NCBI GenBank assembly: GCA_042091695.1
Contig: JBELHA010000001.1
Span: forward strand, 68,487 to 132,486
Length of the DNA: 64,000 bases
Direction: 5' to 3'
DNA from: Flavicella sp042091695
Lineage (GTDB): Bacteria > Bacteroidota > Bacteroidia > Flavobacteriales > Flavobacteriaceae
A program made the position numbers and the translations under genes. The notes under the pieces were generated by a model. It did not search any database, was not told where the DNA came from, and saw only the letters and a list, made by a program, of their open reading frames with translations. Positions 1 through 8,096 of this stretch are shown piece after piece. The stretch's first letter is position 1, and each line of letters opens with the position of its first letter.

Positions 1-796
1 CGATACTGTGCAATGATGCTGCGGTTGTATAGATAAAAGGCCTTGAAAAATTGACGAGATAATCACGTAGCTTTTTACCTCCTAAAACAACAGCACCATG
101 ACATCCCAATGCTTTTCCAAAGGTGTGTATTCTAGCAAAAGCCTGATTTTCTAGTTGTAATTCCTGAAGTAGACCGGCTCCATTAGTTCCAAAAACACCA
201 TTTGAATGGGCTTCGTCAACGATGAGGAAGCACTCGTTTTTTTGAGATATTTCACAAATTTCTTTCAGTGCTGCTTGGTCTCCATCCATTGAGTACACTG
301 CCTCGACAGCTATAAATACAGTGCCTTCGGATTTACTGATTTTTTGTTGAAGGTCGTTTAGATCGTTGTGTTTGAATTTTAAACTCCGGGCATTGGAAGC
401 ACGAATTCCATCTCTAATAGAGGCGTGTATTAGTTCGTCATATATAACCGTGGTTCCTTTTTCTAATATTGCGGTAAACAGTCCCAAATTGGCATCGTAG
501 CCCGAATTAAATAAAAGTGCTGCCTCTGCATTGTGAAAATTTGCCAATATTCTTTCCACTTCTTCGTGAATAGGATGGGTGCCAGAAATGAGTCTAGAAC
601 CGGTACTCCCATTTGTGTTTTTTGTATGTTCTAAATAATGTAAAGCTCTTTTATGTATGAATTTCTTAGAAGAAAAACCGAGGTAATCATTCGATATAAA
701 ATCAACCCCGTCTGCTAACGTTTGTAGGGAACGAAAAGCGTTGTTTGCATCTCGATCTTTAAGTTTTTTAGAAAGTTTTTCAGGAAATGCTTTCAT
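1..796 (-). CDS. bioF: 8-amino-7-oxononanoate synthase family enzyme (partial, 3' end outside window)
   Basis: This is a PLP-dependent alpha-oxoamine synthase. In biotin synthesis it condenses pimeloyl-ACP/CoA with alanine to give 8-amino-7-oxononanoate. I translated it from the minus strand: it starts MKAFPEKLSKKL at the ATG at 796 and runs off the window after about 265 codons, with the C-terminal domain missing. Visible family marks are the GSTGSRLISG substrate-binding stretch, VDEAHSNGVFG, and HTFGKALGCHG, which carries the Schiff-base lysine. Close relatives are 2-amino-3-ketobutyrate CoA ligase and serine palmitoyltransferase. The GSTGSRLISG stretch and overall form favour BioF, but no other bio gene is visible to confirm it. 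It is divergent from the DUF1800 gene that follows. Confidence 0.8.
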   Translation of the reverse strand, partial: MKAFPEKLSKKLKDRDANNAFRSLQTLADGVDFISNDYLGFSSKKFIHKRALHYLEHTKNTNGSTGSRLISGTHPIHEEVERILANFHNAEAALLFNSGYDANLGLFTAILEKGTTVIYDELIHASIRDGIRASNARSLKFKHNDLNDLQQKISKSEGTVFIAVEAVYSMDGDQAALKEICEISQKNECFLIVDEAHSNGVFGTNGAGLLQELQLENQAFARIHTFGKALGCHGAVVLGGKKLRDYLVNFSRPFIYTTAASLHSI

Positions 797-1003
797 ATGA
801 TTTCTTTAGTCTGCTAATTTAAGAAACTTGCCTGAGATAGCATTGCCTTAGTTTAGAATACTAAAAACCTCTTTGTTATTGATTTTCAGTGTTTTAATTG
901 ATGTATATACATATGTAATGTGTTTTTTGATTTAAATTATTTAAATTGTAAAACTTGATTAGAAACAATTGCATTTACTGCTTGTTTGTTAAATACACTA
1001 TGC

Positions 1004-2686
1004 ATGGCATCAATTTTACCCTACACAGGAATATTAGGCACTCGTTTGGCAAAACATCTTTTAAAACGAGCGAGTTATAATGTCAGCAAAGCACGTATCA
1101 ACACTTTTAGGACCTATACTGTCGATCAGGCTTTGACTGAATTAGGTACCCTACCTGCCAAAAACTTAGTACAACCGATTCATTATGTCAATGGAAGTTT
1201 AACAGCCCCCAAACCTTGGATCAATGATGATCCTGTTTATGGTGCTGTAGATATAGATAATGGTAGTGGTGGTTCTTTATTGCGAAATTATGTAAGTAGT
1301 TGGTGGATGGACGAGGCGCGAAGAGATACCTCGTATCGTTCTAAAATGACTTATTTTTTATTTACAAATTTTACAGCAGGTAATAAGGTGCTGAATGGAT
1401 TGCTTGGTTCCTATTACGATTATTTACAATTGACGGAATTTTTCTGTTTGGGCGATTGGAAAGAATATGTTTTTCAAGTGTCTAAAAATATTGTAATGTT
1501 GGATTACTTGAACAATCGCCTAAATACTAAAGAAAATCCCAATGAAAATTACGCTCGAGAATTATTAGAGTTGTTTACGATTGGGAAAGGAGTTCCTGCT
1601 GGAGAGGGTGATTATACAAATTACACTGAGCAGGATGTAGTTGAGGCGGCAAAAGTATTGACAGGATGGAGAATTACATGGGCCAACAATAGAGGGCAGT
1701 ATCGGACAGGTCCAGCTTATGGCGACATACCTTGTGGTTTTGCTTCTCCCTACAAACATGATTTTGGTCAAAAAACATTCAGTTCTAGACTTGGGAACTA
1801 TGTGATTCCTGCGTGGAGCACTGCTGGTAAAACTACTGCAGAAAGTCAACAACGCATGGAGGATGAGCTGAAAGAGATGATCGATTTGATTTTGGGTCAA
1901 GACGAAACAGCAAAATTTGTCTGTAGAAAAATGTACCGCTATTTTGTTGGACGAAATATCACCGCAGACATTGAAAACGATATTATCGTTCCCCTGGCGC
2001 AGACATTCAGAGCGAATTATAATTTAGAGGCTCCTTTGGTGCAACTTTTAAAAAGTAAGCATTTTTACGATTTGGATGATAATGATGCTAGCGATAATAT
2101 TGTTGGAGGGATGATCAAATCCCCCTTAGATTTAGTATTGCAAACCTTGAATAGTACTAATTTTCCAGTACCGGATCCTATTACAAACGGATTGAATCAC
2201 TACAAAAAGTTTTATTATTGGCTTATTAATTTAGGATTCCTAGATACAGCAGGACAAAATATATTCGATCCTCCTTCAGTTGCTGGTTTTCCACCTACTT
2301 ATGAAAGCCCAGATTTCGATAAGTTTTGGTTTAATTCATCCACAATAGTTACGCGTTATGGAATAGCAGATGGCTTGTTAAATCCTAATAAAACTTTTTC
2401 GGATTTCAAAGTTTCTACTTTTATAGCTTCAACTGTTTCTCAACCTCAAGATGCCGAGGTGCTTGTTTCAGAACTCGTCGAGTTGTTTTTTCCTGAGGCA
2501 ATCACCCAGGATCGTTTGAGTTATTTTGTAGATATAGTCTTGTTAGATGACGGCTCACTTACAAAAGCAATGTGGACTGACGAATGGATTACCTATGCGA
2601 ATACAGGAGATGCTACCAATATAGAGTCACCATTGGAAGATTTATTTAGAGCTTTGCTCTGGTCTCAAGAATACCAATCTAATTAA
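1004..2686 (+). CDS. DUF1800 family protein, copy 1
   Basis: About 560 aa, of a family with no established biochemical function. I place the start at ATG 1004 (MASILPYTG), matching copy 3, rather than the upstream TTG at 986. Family marks are the N-terminal AKHLLKRASYNVS helix, NPNENYARELLELFTIGKG, AAKVLTGW, KHDFGQK, CRKMYRYF, and KSPLDLVLQ before VAGFPPTYESPDFDKFW. No signal peptide, lipobox or membrane segment is visible. The stop lies 10 bp before a DUF1501 gene, so the two are probably co-transcribed, the usual pairing of these families. It is the most diverged of the three copies in the window: copies 2 and 3 share NVMLKYLNNDEN and EVLELFTIGKGPQ, which this one lacks. Confidence 0.85.
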   Translation: MASILPYTGILGTRLAKHLLKRASYNVSKARINTFRTYTVDQALTELGTLPAKNLVQPIHYVNGSLTAPKPWINDDPVYGAVDIDNGSGGSLLRNYVSSWWMDEARRDTSYRSKMTYFLFTNFTAGNKVLNGLLGSYYDYLQLTEFFCLGDWKEYVFQVSKNIVMLDYLNNRLNTKENPNENYARELLELFTIGKGVPAGEGDYTNYTEQDVVEAAKVLTGWRITWANNRGQYRTGPAYGDIPCGFASPYKHDFGQKTFSSRLGNYVIPAWSTAGKTTAESQQRMEDELKEMIDLILGQDETAKFVCRKMYRYFVGRNITADIENDIIVPLAQTFRANYNLEAPLVQLLKSKHFYDLDDNDASDNIVGGMIKSPLDLVLQTLNSTNFPVPDPITNGLNHYKKFYYWLINLGFLDTAGQNIFDPPSVAGFPPTYESPDFDKFWFNSSTIVTRYGIADGLLNPNKTFSDFKVSTFIASTVSQPQDAEVLVSELVELFFPEAITQDRLSYFVDIVLLDDGSLTKAMWTDEWITYANTGDATNIESPLEDLFRALLWSQEYQSN

Positions 2687-2696
2687 ACGTACTGAT

Positions 2697-4322
2697 ATGA
2701 AAAGAAGAAAATTTTTACAACTTTCAGCTTTGGGCTCTAGTAGTGCGTTGTTTTTAAATGGGCATAAAGTGCAAGCATTGACTCAGTCTTCCTTTTTAAA
2801 TCAGATTCCTGAACATGTGATAGATGGTAGGTCTTTGGTGTTGATTCAGTTGCGTGGAGGGAATGATGGTCTAAACACATTGGTGCCTTATGATCAATAC
2901 GATGCATACGCTACAATGCGTCCAACTATAAAATTGCAAGAAACCGGACCCAATGCAGCCTTTCAGTTGGATACAACATTGCCTTTAGAATCTCAAATGC
3001 TAATGCATCCATCGTTAACAGGTTTTAAGACTTTATACGATGCTGGTAAAATGAATATCGTCAAAGCTGTAGGATACCCTACCCTCAACAAATCTCATTT
3101 TGCAGGAAGAGCACTCATGTTTAAGGGAGGTGATGGAACTCCAATAAATGCCAATAAAACCAATGGTTGGATGGCACGTTTTTTACATAGTGGTTATGAT
3201 CATACAACCTATGAAGACCCTCTAGGAATACAATTGGGTTCACGGAAACCTTCATTAGGCTTTCATTCCGAACACGAACACAAAGTAGATATCAATTTGA
3301 CAGGTCAGGATGTTTCAGGTTACTACAATACCATTTCAAATATAGGAAATCCAATTCCTTCTTTCGTTCCAGAAACTGATTTCGGTGAAAATATTAATTT
3401 TGTAAATAGTACCGAGATAGCAACCAATCAATATTCTGAACGTATCAGTACTGTATTTGATGCAGGTTCGAATCAAGGAACTTATTCAGATACGGATTTG
3501 TCAGATCAGTTAAAGACAGTAGCTCGTCTGATAAAAGGAGGGTCAAAAACTAAAATATATTTGGTCACTACAGATGGTTACGATACTCATGCCGATCAGG
3601 TTGCCAATAGTGCAGATACCCACACGGGGACTCATGCAGATTTGTTATTTGAACTCAGCAATGCAATGCTTGAATTTCAAACGGATCTCGAATTGATGGG
3701 CTTGGATGAAAAGGTGATTACTTCAACTTTTACAGAATTTGGAAGAAAGCCTTATGAGAATGGGAGTTTAGGTACCGATCACGGTACTTTAGGTCCTATG
3801 TTTGTTATGGGTAAACACGTCAAACCGGGTATAAGAGGTACAAATTTAGATTTGTCTCAGGTCAATATACATTTTGAAGAAGCAGCAATGCAATACGATT
3901 ACCGACAGGTGTTTTCAACCTTGATTGCTGACTTTTTAGGTGCTTCTTCGGATGTTATATTACAAACTGAATTTGAGGATTTTGATGAAGATCAGAAAAT
4001 AGATTTGATTCAAGACGCACAGGTAGTAGATACTGCATTGGCTATTTCTAACTCTCAGATGATTTTAAAGTCTGTTGCTTGTTTTCCTAATCCTATACAG
4101 TCAGATTGTACACTTCGTTTTTCAAGCTCATTTAATTTTGAAATGACTTTAGTATGTTATGATTTGAATGGTCGTCTAGTGTTTAGCTCAAAACATCCAG
4201 TAGAGAGCGGTTTAAATTTTATAGAACTTAATTTACAACAGATAAAAAAAGGTAATTATGTTTTGGTGTTAAAGGATAGCTCTGGAAAACTGATTGCTTC
4301 AAAACACCTTATAAAGATTTAG
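2697..4322 (+). CDS. DUF1501 family protein with Tat signal and T9SS sorting domain, copy 1
   Basis: 541 aa. DUF1501 has the alkaline phosphatase/sulfatase-like fold; its substrate is unknown. The N-terminus MKRRKFLQLSALGSSSALFL has a twin-arginine motif (RRKFLQ) and a hydrophobic stretch, so export by Tat in folded form is likely. Family motifs are GGNDGLN (54-60), GYDTH (294-298), FTEFGR (345-350) and GTDHG (359-363). Residues from about 465 to the end (CFPNPIQSDCTLRF ... GNYVLVLKD ... KHLIKI) form a type A T9SS C-terminal sorting domain, implying release or attachment at the cell surface after passage through the outer membrane. It lies 10 bp behind DUF1800 copy 1. The family assignment is strong; the function is unknown. 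Confidence 0.87.
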   Translation: MKRRKFLQLSALGSSSALFLNGHKVQALTQSSFLNQIPEHVIDGRSLVLIQLRGGNDGLNTLVPYDQYDAYATMRPTIKLQETGPNAAFQLDTTLPLESQMLMHPSLTGFKTLYDAGKMNIVKAVGYPTLNKSHFAGRALMFKGGDGTPINANKTNGWMARFLHSGYDHTTYEDPLGIQLGSRKPSLGFHSEHEHKVDINLTGQDVSGYYNTISNIGNPIPSFVPETDFGENINFVNSTEIATNQYSERISTVFDAGSNQGTYSDTDLSDQLKTVARLIKGGSKTKIYLVTTDGYDTHADQVANSADTHTGTHADLLFELSNAMLEFQTDLELMGLDEKVITSTFTEFGRKPYENGSLGTDHGTLGPMFVMGKHVKPGIRGTNLDLSQVNIHFEEAAMQYDYRQVFSTLIADFLGASSDVILQTEFEDFDEDQKIDLIQDAQVVDTALAISNSQMILKSVACFPNPIQSDCTLRFSSSFNFEMTLVCYDLNGRLVFSSKHPVESGLNFIELNLQQIKKGNYVLVLKDSSGKLIASKHLIKI

Positions 4323-4431
4323 TTTTGCGTTAGAAAGCTTTATAGGTTGATAACAAGATTTTAGGGAGCCATACTCATTCATATTATTTACTGAAACTTA
4401 TTTGGGTAGCTACTATTAAAATATATTGGAA

Positions 4432-6105
4432 ATGGATTCATTGTCACCATTTATCGGAAAATTGGGCAAGCGATTGGCCAAACACCTTTTGCGAAGGGCT
4501 AGCTTTCATCTTTCGAATGACCGTATTCAGGAGTTTAGTGACTATTCTGTAGATCAGGCTATAGCAAAGTTATTGGTGATTCCTGAAAAATATTTGACAC
4601 AACCCATACATTATATAAGTGGTAATCTTTCACAGCCTTCCCCGTGGATCAATGATGACCCTAATCACGGTCCTATCAATTTGGACAATGGTTCAGGTAA
4701 GGTAAAACGTAACAATTATCTGACTGCTTGGTGGATGGATGAAGCGAGAAGGGATACTTCAATTAGGTCTAAAATGGCTTACTTCTTAAGTACGAATTTT
4801 ACAGCATCCATTAGAAGTTCTGAAAGTGAACATTATTTTGATTATTTGTCTTTATTGGATTTTTTTGCACTCGGTAATTGGAGAGAGTTTTGTTTTCAAA
4901 TGACGAAAAATAACGTCATGCTAAAATACTTGAACAATGATGAAAATACCAAAACGAACCCCAATGAAAATTTCGCTAGAGAGGTACTCGAACTTTTTAC
5001 CATCGGTAAAGGTCCACAAATAGCTATTGGTGATTACACGAACTACACTGAAAGTGATGTAGAGCAAGCTGCAAGAACGTTGACGGGATGGACATATACT
5101 AAAAATAGAAATGAGAGTAAAAAAAATGGGGCAGTATTTGGCAACATTCCCTGTGGACATATTGATACGGACAAACATGATTTTTCAGCCAAACAGTTTA
5201 GCAAACACTTTGGTTATTATAAGATAGACGCTTGGGACACTACTGGAAAAAGTACTATTGAAAAAGAAGATAGGGTAGAAGCAGAGCTGCGGTCTTTTTT
5301 TGAGATGATTCTCTCACAAGAAGAAACAGCGAAGTTTATTTGTAGAAAACTCTATCGTTATTTTGTCGCACGTACCATAGATGCTCGTGTGGAGTCTAAT
5401 ATCATCGTTCCGTTGGCTGTTATTTTCCGAAAAGAGTATGATTTAAAAGAAACGATTAGCACATTGCTGAAAAGCCGCCATTTTTACGATGCAGACGATT
5501 TGGATAGTACTGATGAGATTATAGGTGGATTGGTGAAATCTCCTTTAGATTTGGTGTTGCAAATAGTTACGCTCACCGAATTTCCTATACCAGATCCGAT
5601 TACTCATGGTAAAGATCATTATAAAAGTTTTTACTATACACAATTGATAAAAAAAATATTGGTCAAGAGTGGACAAGATATATTTATGCCGCTCACAGTG
5701 GCTGGTTTTCCTGCACACTACGAAGCTCCCGATTTTGATAAGTTTTGGTTCAATACCTCTACAATCATATCTCGTTATAACTTAGGTACTGTTTTGTTAC
5801 ATTCCAACAAAACAAAGTCTGATTTCACTGTTTCGTCATTTGTTGATGCTAATGTAAGTGTGCCCACAGATCCTATGGTTTTGGTAAAGGAGATAAGTGA
5901 TTTACTATATGTCGAACCAATTTCTGACGCTCGTCTTTCATTTTTTGTGAATGATGTGCTGCTAGATAATGGAAGTTTGGATGCTAGTATGTGGGCAGAC
6001 GAATGGATTGCATTTAATAATACTGGGAAGAAAAACAATGTGGAGTCAGCTTTAGAACCTTTATTTTTATCTTTGTTGTGGTCGCAAGAATTTCAAATTC
6101 AATGA
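4432..6105 (+). CDS. DUF1800 family protein, copy 2 (no DUF1501 partner)
   Basis: About 557 aa. I choose ATG 4432 (MDSLSPFIGKLG) over the TTG at 4426 because the peptide then aligns with the starts of copies 1 and 3. It has the same conserved blocks: AKHLLRRASFHLS, NPNENFAREVLELFTIGKG, AARTLTGW, CRKLYRYF, HFYDADD and KSPLDLVLQ. No export signal is visible. By eye it is clearly closer to copy 3 than to copy 1. Unlike the other two it is followed by about 300 bp of AT-rich non-coding DNA instead of a DUF1501 gene. This suggests a duplicated unit that lost its partner, or a protein that works with one of the flanking DUF1501 proteins. The reading frame is intact, so it is not a pseudogene. Confidence 0.85.
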   Translation: MDSLSPFIGKLGKRLAKHLLRRASFHLSNDRIQEFSDYSVDQAIAKLLVIPEKYLTQPIHYISGNLSQPSPWINDDPNHGPINLDNGSGKVKRNNYLTAWWMDEARRDTSIRSKMAYFLSTNFTASIRSSESEHYFDYLSLLDFFALGNWREFCFQMTKNNVMLKYLNNDENTKTNPNENFAREVLELFTIGKGPQIAIGDYTNYTESDVEQAARTLTGWTYTKNRNESKKNGAVFGNIPCGHIDTDKHDFSAKQFSKHFGYYKIDAWDTTGKSTIEKEDRVEAELRSFFEMILSQEETAKFICRKLYRYFVARTIDARVESNIIVPLAVIFRKEYDLKETISTLLKSRHFYDADDLDSTDEIIGGLVKSPLDLVLQIVTLTEFPIPDPITHGKDHYKSFYYTQLIKKILVKSGQDIFMPLTVAGFPAHYEAPDFDKFWFNTSTIISRYNLGTVLLHSNKTKSDFTVSSFVDANVSVPTDPMVLVKEISDLLYVEPISDARLSFFVNDVLLDNGSLDASMWADEWIAFNNTGKKNNVESALEPLFLSLLWSQEFQIQ

Positions 6106-6411
6106 TTTGAAGTTTCAAAAAAAGAGCATTAGCAATAATGTGATTTTTTAATTTATCGTAGTGTTTGTGTTAACTGCTTTTCAATTTTAAATGATTCCAG
6201 TTGTTTCAAGTGCTACATTTTTATACAGACAAAAGTGTTTATGATTGAATTTATATCTTAAATCTGCTTATTAATAAGTCGAAATAAATTTTTGAAATTG
6301 TAATATTTTATAGTTAATTGTTACAATAACAGTATTAAATGATAAATTTGGTTCACTTTAATTGATGATATAATAGTAATTTCGAAATCTAACAAAACCA
6401 ATAATATAATT
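6106..6411. other. AT-rich intergenic region between DUF1800 copies 2 and 3
   Basis: About 305 bp with no convincing coding frame. I see no recognisable remnant of a DUF1501 gene, which argues against a very recent decay of a partner for copy 2. The only feature I can support is the promoter for copy 3 near the right end (6318-6350). Confidence 0.5.
6318..6350 (+). promoter_or_regulatory. Bacteroidota-type promoter for DUF1800 copy 3
   Basis: The -33 element TTG (6318-6320) and the -7 element TAAATTTG (6343-6350) are separated by 22 bp. This fits the TTG-N17-23-TAnnTTTG consensus of the primary sigma factor in this phylum. It lies about 60 bp before the start codon and indicates that the second DUF1800-DUF1501 pair is transcribed on its own. 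Confidence 0.55.
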
Positions 6412-8085
6412 ATGGCCTCAATACTACCCTTTTCAGGCAAGCTTGAAAAACGTCTGGCAAAGCATCTTCTAAGAAGAGCTTCCTATAATGTATCTAAAGA
6501 TAGGATAACCGAATTTAGTGATTATACTGTAGATCAGGCATTAGACAGATTACTAGATGTGCCTAATAAGAGCCTCATTCAACCTATACATCCACAAAAA
6601 GAAGCCATGTCGGGTCCTGCCCCATGGATCAAAGATGACCCAGTGTATGGTCCTGTTGATGATGATAACGGTTCTGGACAAGTCAAACGTAACAACTACC
6701 TTGCAGGATGGTGGATGGATGAAGCCAAGAGGGATACCTCTATACGTTCAAAGATGACCTATTTTCTCTTGACAGATTTTACGGCTTCTATCCGAACACT
6801 TGAAAACGCTCACCACTACGATTATCTTACTATTTTAGAAATGTTCTGCTTGGGGGATTGGAGAGAATTTTGTTTTCAAATGACAAAAAACAATGTCATG
6901 TTGAAATACCTTAACAACGATGAAAATGTAAAATCTAACCCTAACGAGAATTTTGCTCGTGAGGTTTTGGAATTGTTTACCATCGGAAAAGGACCACAAG
7001 TTGCTATTGGAGATTACACAAATTACACAGAAGGAGATATAGAAGAGGCTGCAAGAACCCTTACAGGGTGGACGTATACTAAGAAAAGAGTGAATAGCGA
7101 AACCAATGGTCCTGCTTTTGGAGATATTCCTTGTGGTTATATAAACACAAGTGACCATGATTTTGGAGCCAAGCAATTCAGTAACCGTTTCGGAAACTAT
7201 AAAATAAATGCTTGGAGTACTTCAGGTAAGTCGACAGCTCAAAAAAAAGCTAGAGTAGAAGCAGAATTAAAAGAATTCATCAACATGATTCTTGCTCAAG
7301 ATGAAACGGCAAAGTTTATCTGTAGGAAAATGTATCGTTATTTTGTCTCTAGAAATATAACTCCTGAAGTCGAAAATGATATCATCGTTCCTTTATCTGC
7401 AACCTTTAGAGAAAACTATGACTTGAAGGTAACAATCACTCAATTGCTGAAAAGTAAGCATTTTTACGATGCTGATGATACAAATTCAACAGATGAAATT
7501 ATTGGTGGACTCATTAAGTCTCCATTAGAATTGGTACTGCAGTCACTGACAGTTACAAATTATCCAGTTCCAGATCCAATTATAAACGGAGATGAGCATT
7601 ACAAACAATTTTACTATTTTAATTTACTGAACAAAGTACTTGTACCTGCTGGTCAGGACATTTTTAGACCACCGTCAGTTGCAGGGTTCCCTCCAACATA
7701 CGAATCTCCTGATTTTGATAAGTTTTGGTTCAATTCGGCTACTATTATTGCACGTTACAAGTTGCCAACGGTTTTATTAGATACTAATAAAACGGATGCG
7801 GATTTTTATATATCTACATTTGTTGATGAAGTAGTTTCTAGTCCAAGCAATCCGGAGACTTTGGTAAGAGAGATTACAGATATAATGTTTCCAGAACCTA
7901 TATCGGATACACGATTGGATTTCTTTGTAAATGATGTATTGTTAGACAATGGAACCTTGGATGCGAGTATGTGGGCAGACGAATGGATTACTTTTAAGAA
8001 TACAAATAGAAGATCCGAAGTCGAATCAGCATTAGAGCCACTTTTTAATGCACTTTTTTGGTCACAAGAATTTCAAACTAACTAA
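6412..8085 (+). CDS. DUF1800 family protein, copy 3
   Basis: 557 aa, beginning MASILPFSGKLEKRLAKHL at an ATG, with a consensus promoter about 60 bp upstream. It contains NPNENFAREVLELFTIGKG, EEAARTLTGW, HDFGAKQFS, CRKMYRYF, HFYDADD, KSPLELVLQ and VAGFPPTYESPDFDKFWFN, the same blocks in the same order as copies 1 and 2. There is no signal peptide. The stop is 11 bp before the second DUF1501 gene, reproducing the spacing of the first pair, which supports duplication of the whole two-gene unit. The biochemical role is unknown. A possible function as cytoplasmic or co-exported partner of DUF1501 is inference from gene pairing only. Confidence 0.86.
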   Translation: MASILPFSGKLEKRLAKHLLRRASYNVSKDRITEFSDYTVDQALDRLLDVPNKSLIQPIHPQKEAMSGPAPWIKDDPVYGPVDDDNGSGQVKRNNYLAGWWMDEAKRDTSIRSKMTYFLLTDFTASIRTLENAHHYDYLTILEMFCLGDWREFCFQMTKNNVMLKYLNNDENVKSNPNENFAREVLELFTIGKGPQVAIGDYTNYTEGDIEEAARTLTGWTYTKKRVNSETNGPAFGDIPCGYINTSDHDFGAKQFSNRFGNYKINAWSTSGKSTAQKKARVEAELKEFINMILAQDETAKFICRKMYRYFVSRNITPEVENDIIVPLSATFRENYDLKVTITQLLKSKHFYDADDTNSTDEIIGGLIKSPLELVLQSLTVTNYPVPDPIINGDEHYKQFYYFNLLNKVLVPAGQDIFRPPSVAGFPPTYESPDFDKFWFNSATIIARYKLPTVLLDTNKTDADFYISTFVDEVVSSPSNPETLVREITDIMFPEPISDTRLDFFVNDVLLDNGTLDASMWADEWITFKNTNRRSEVESALEPLFNALFWSQEFQTN

Positions 8086-8096
8086 AACTTACAGAC

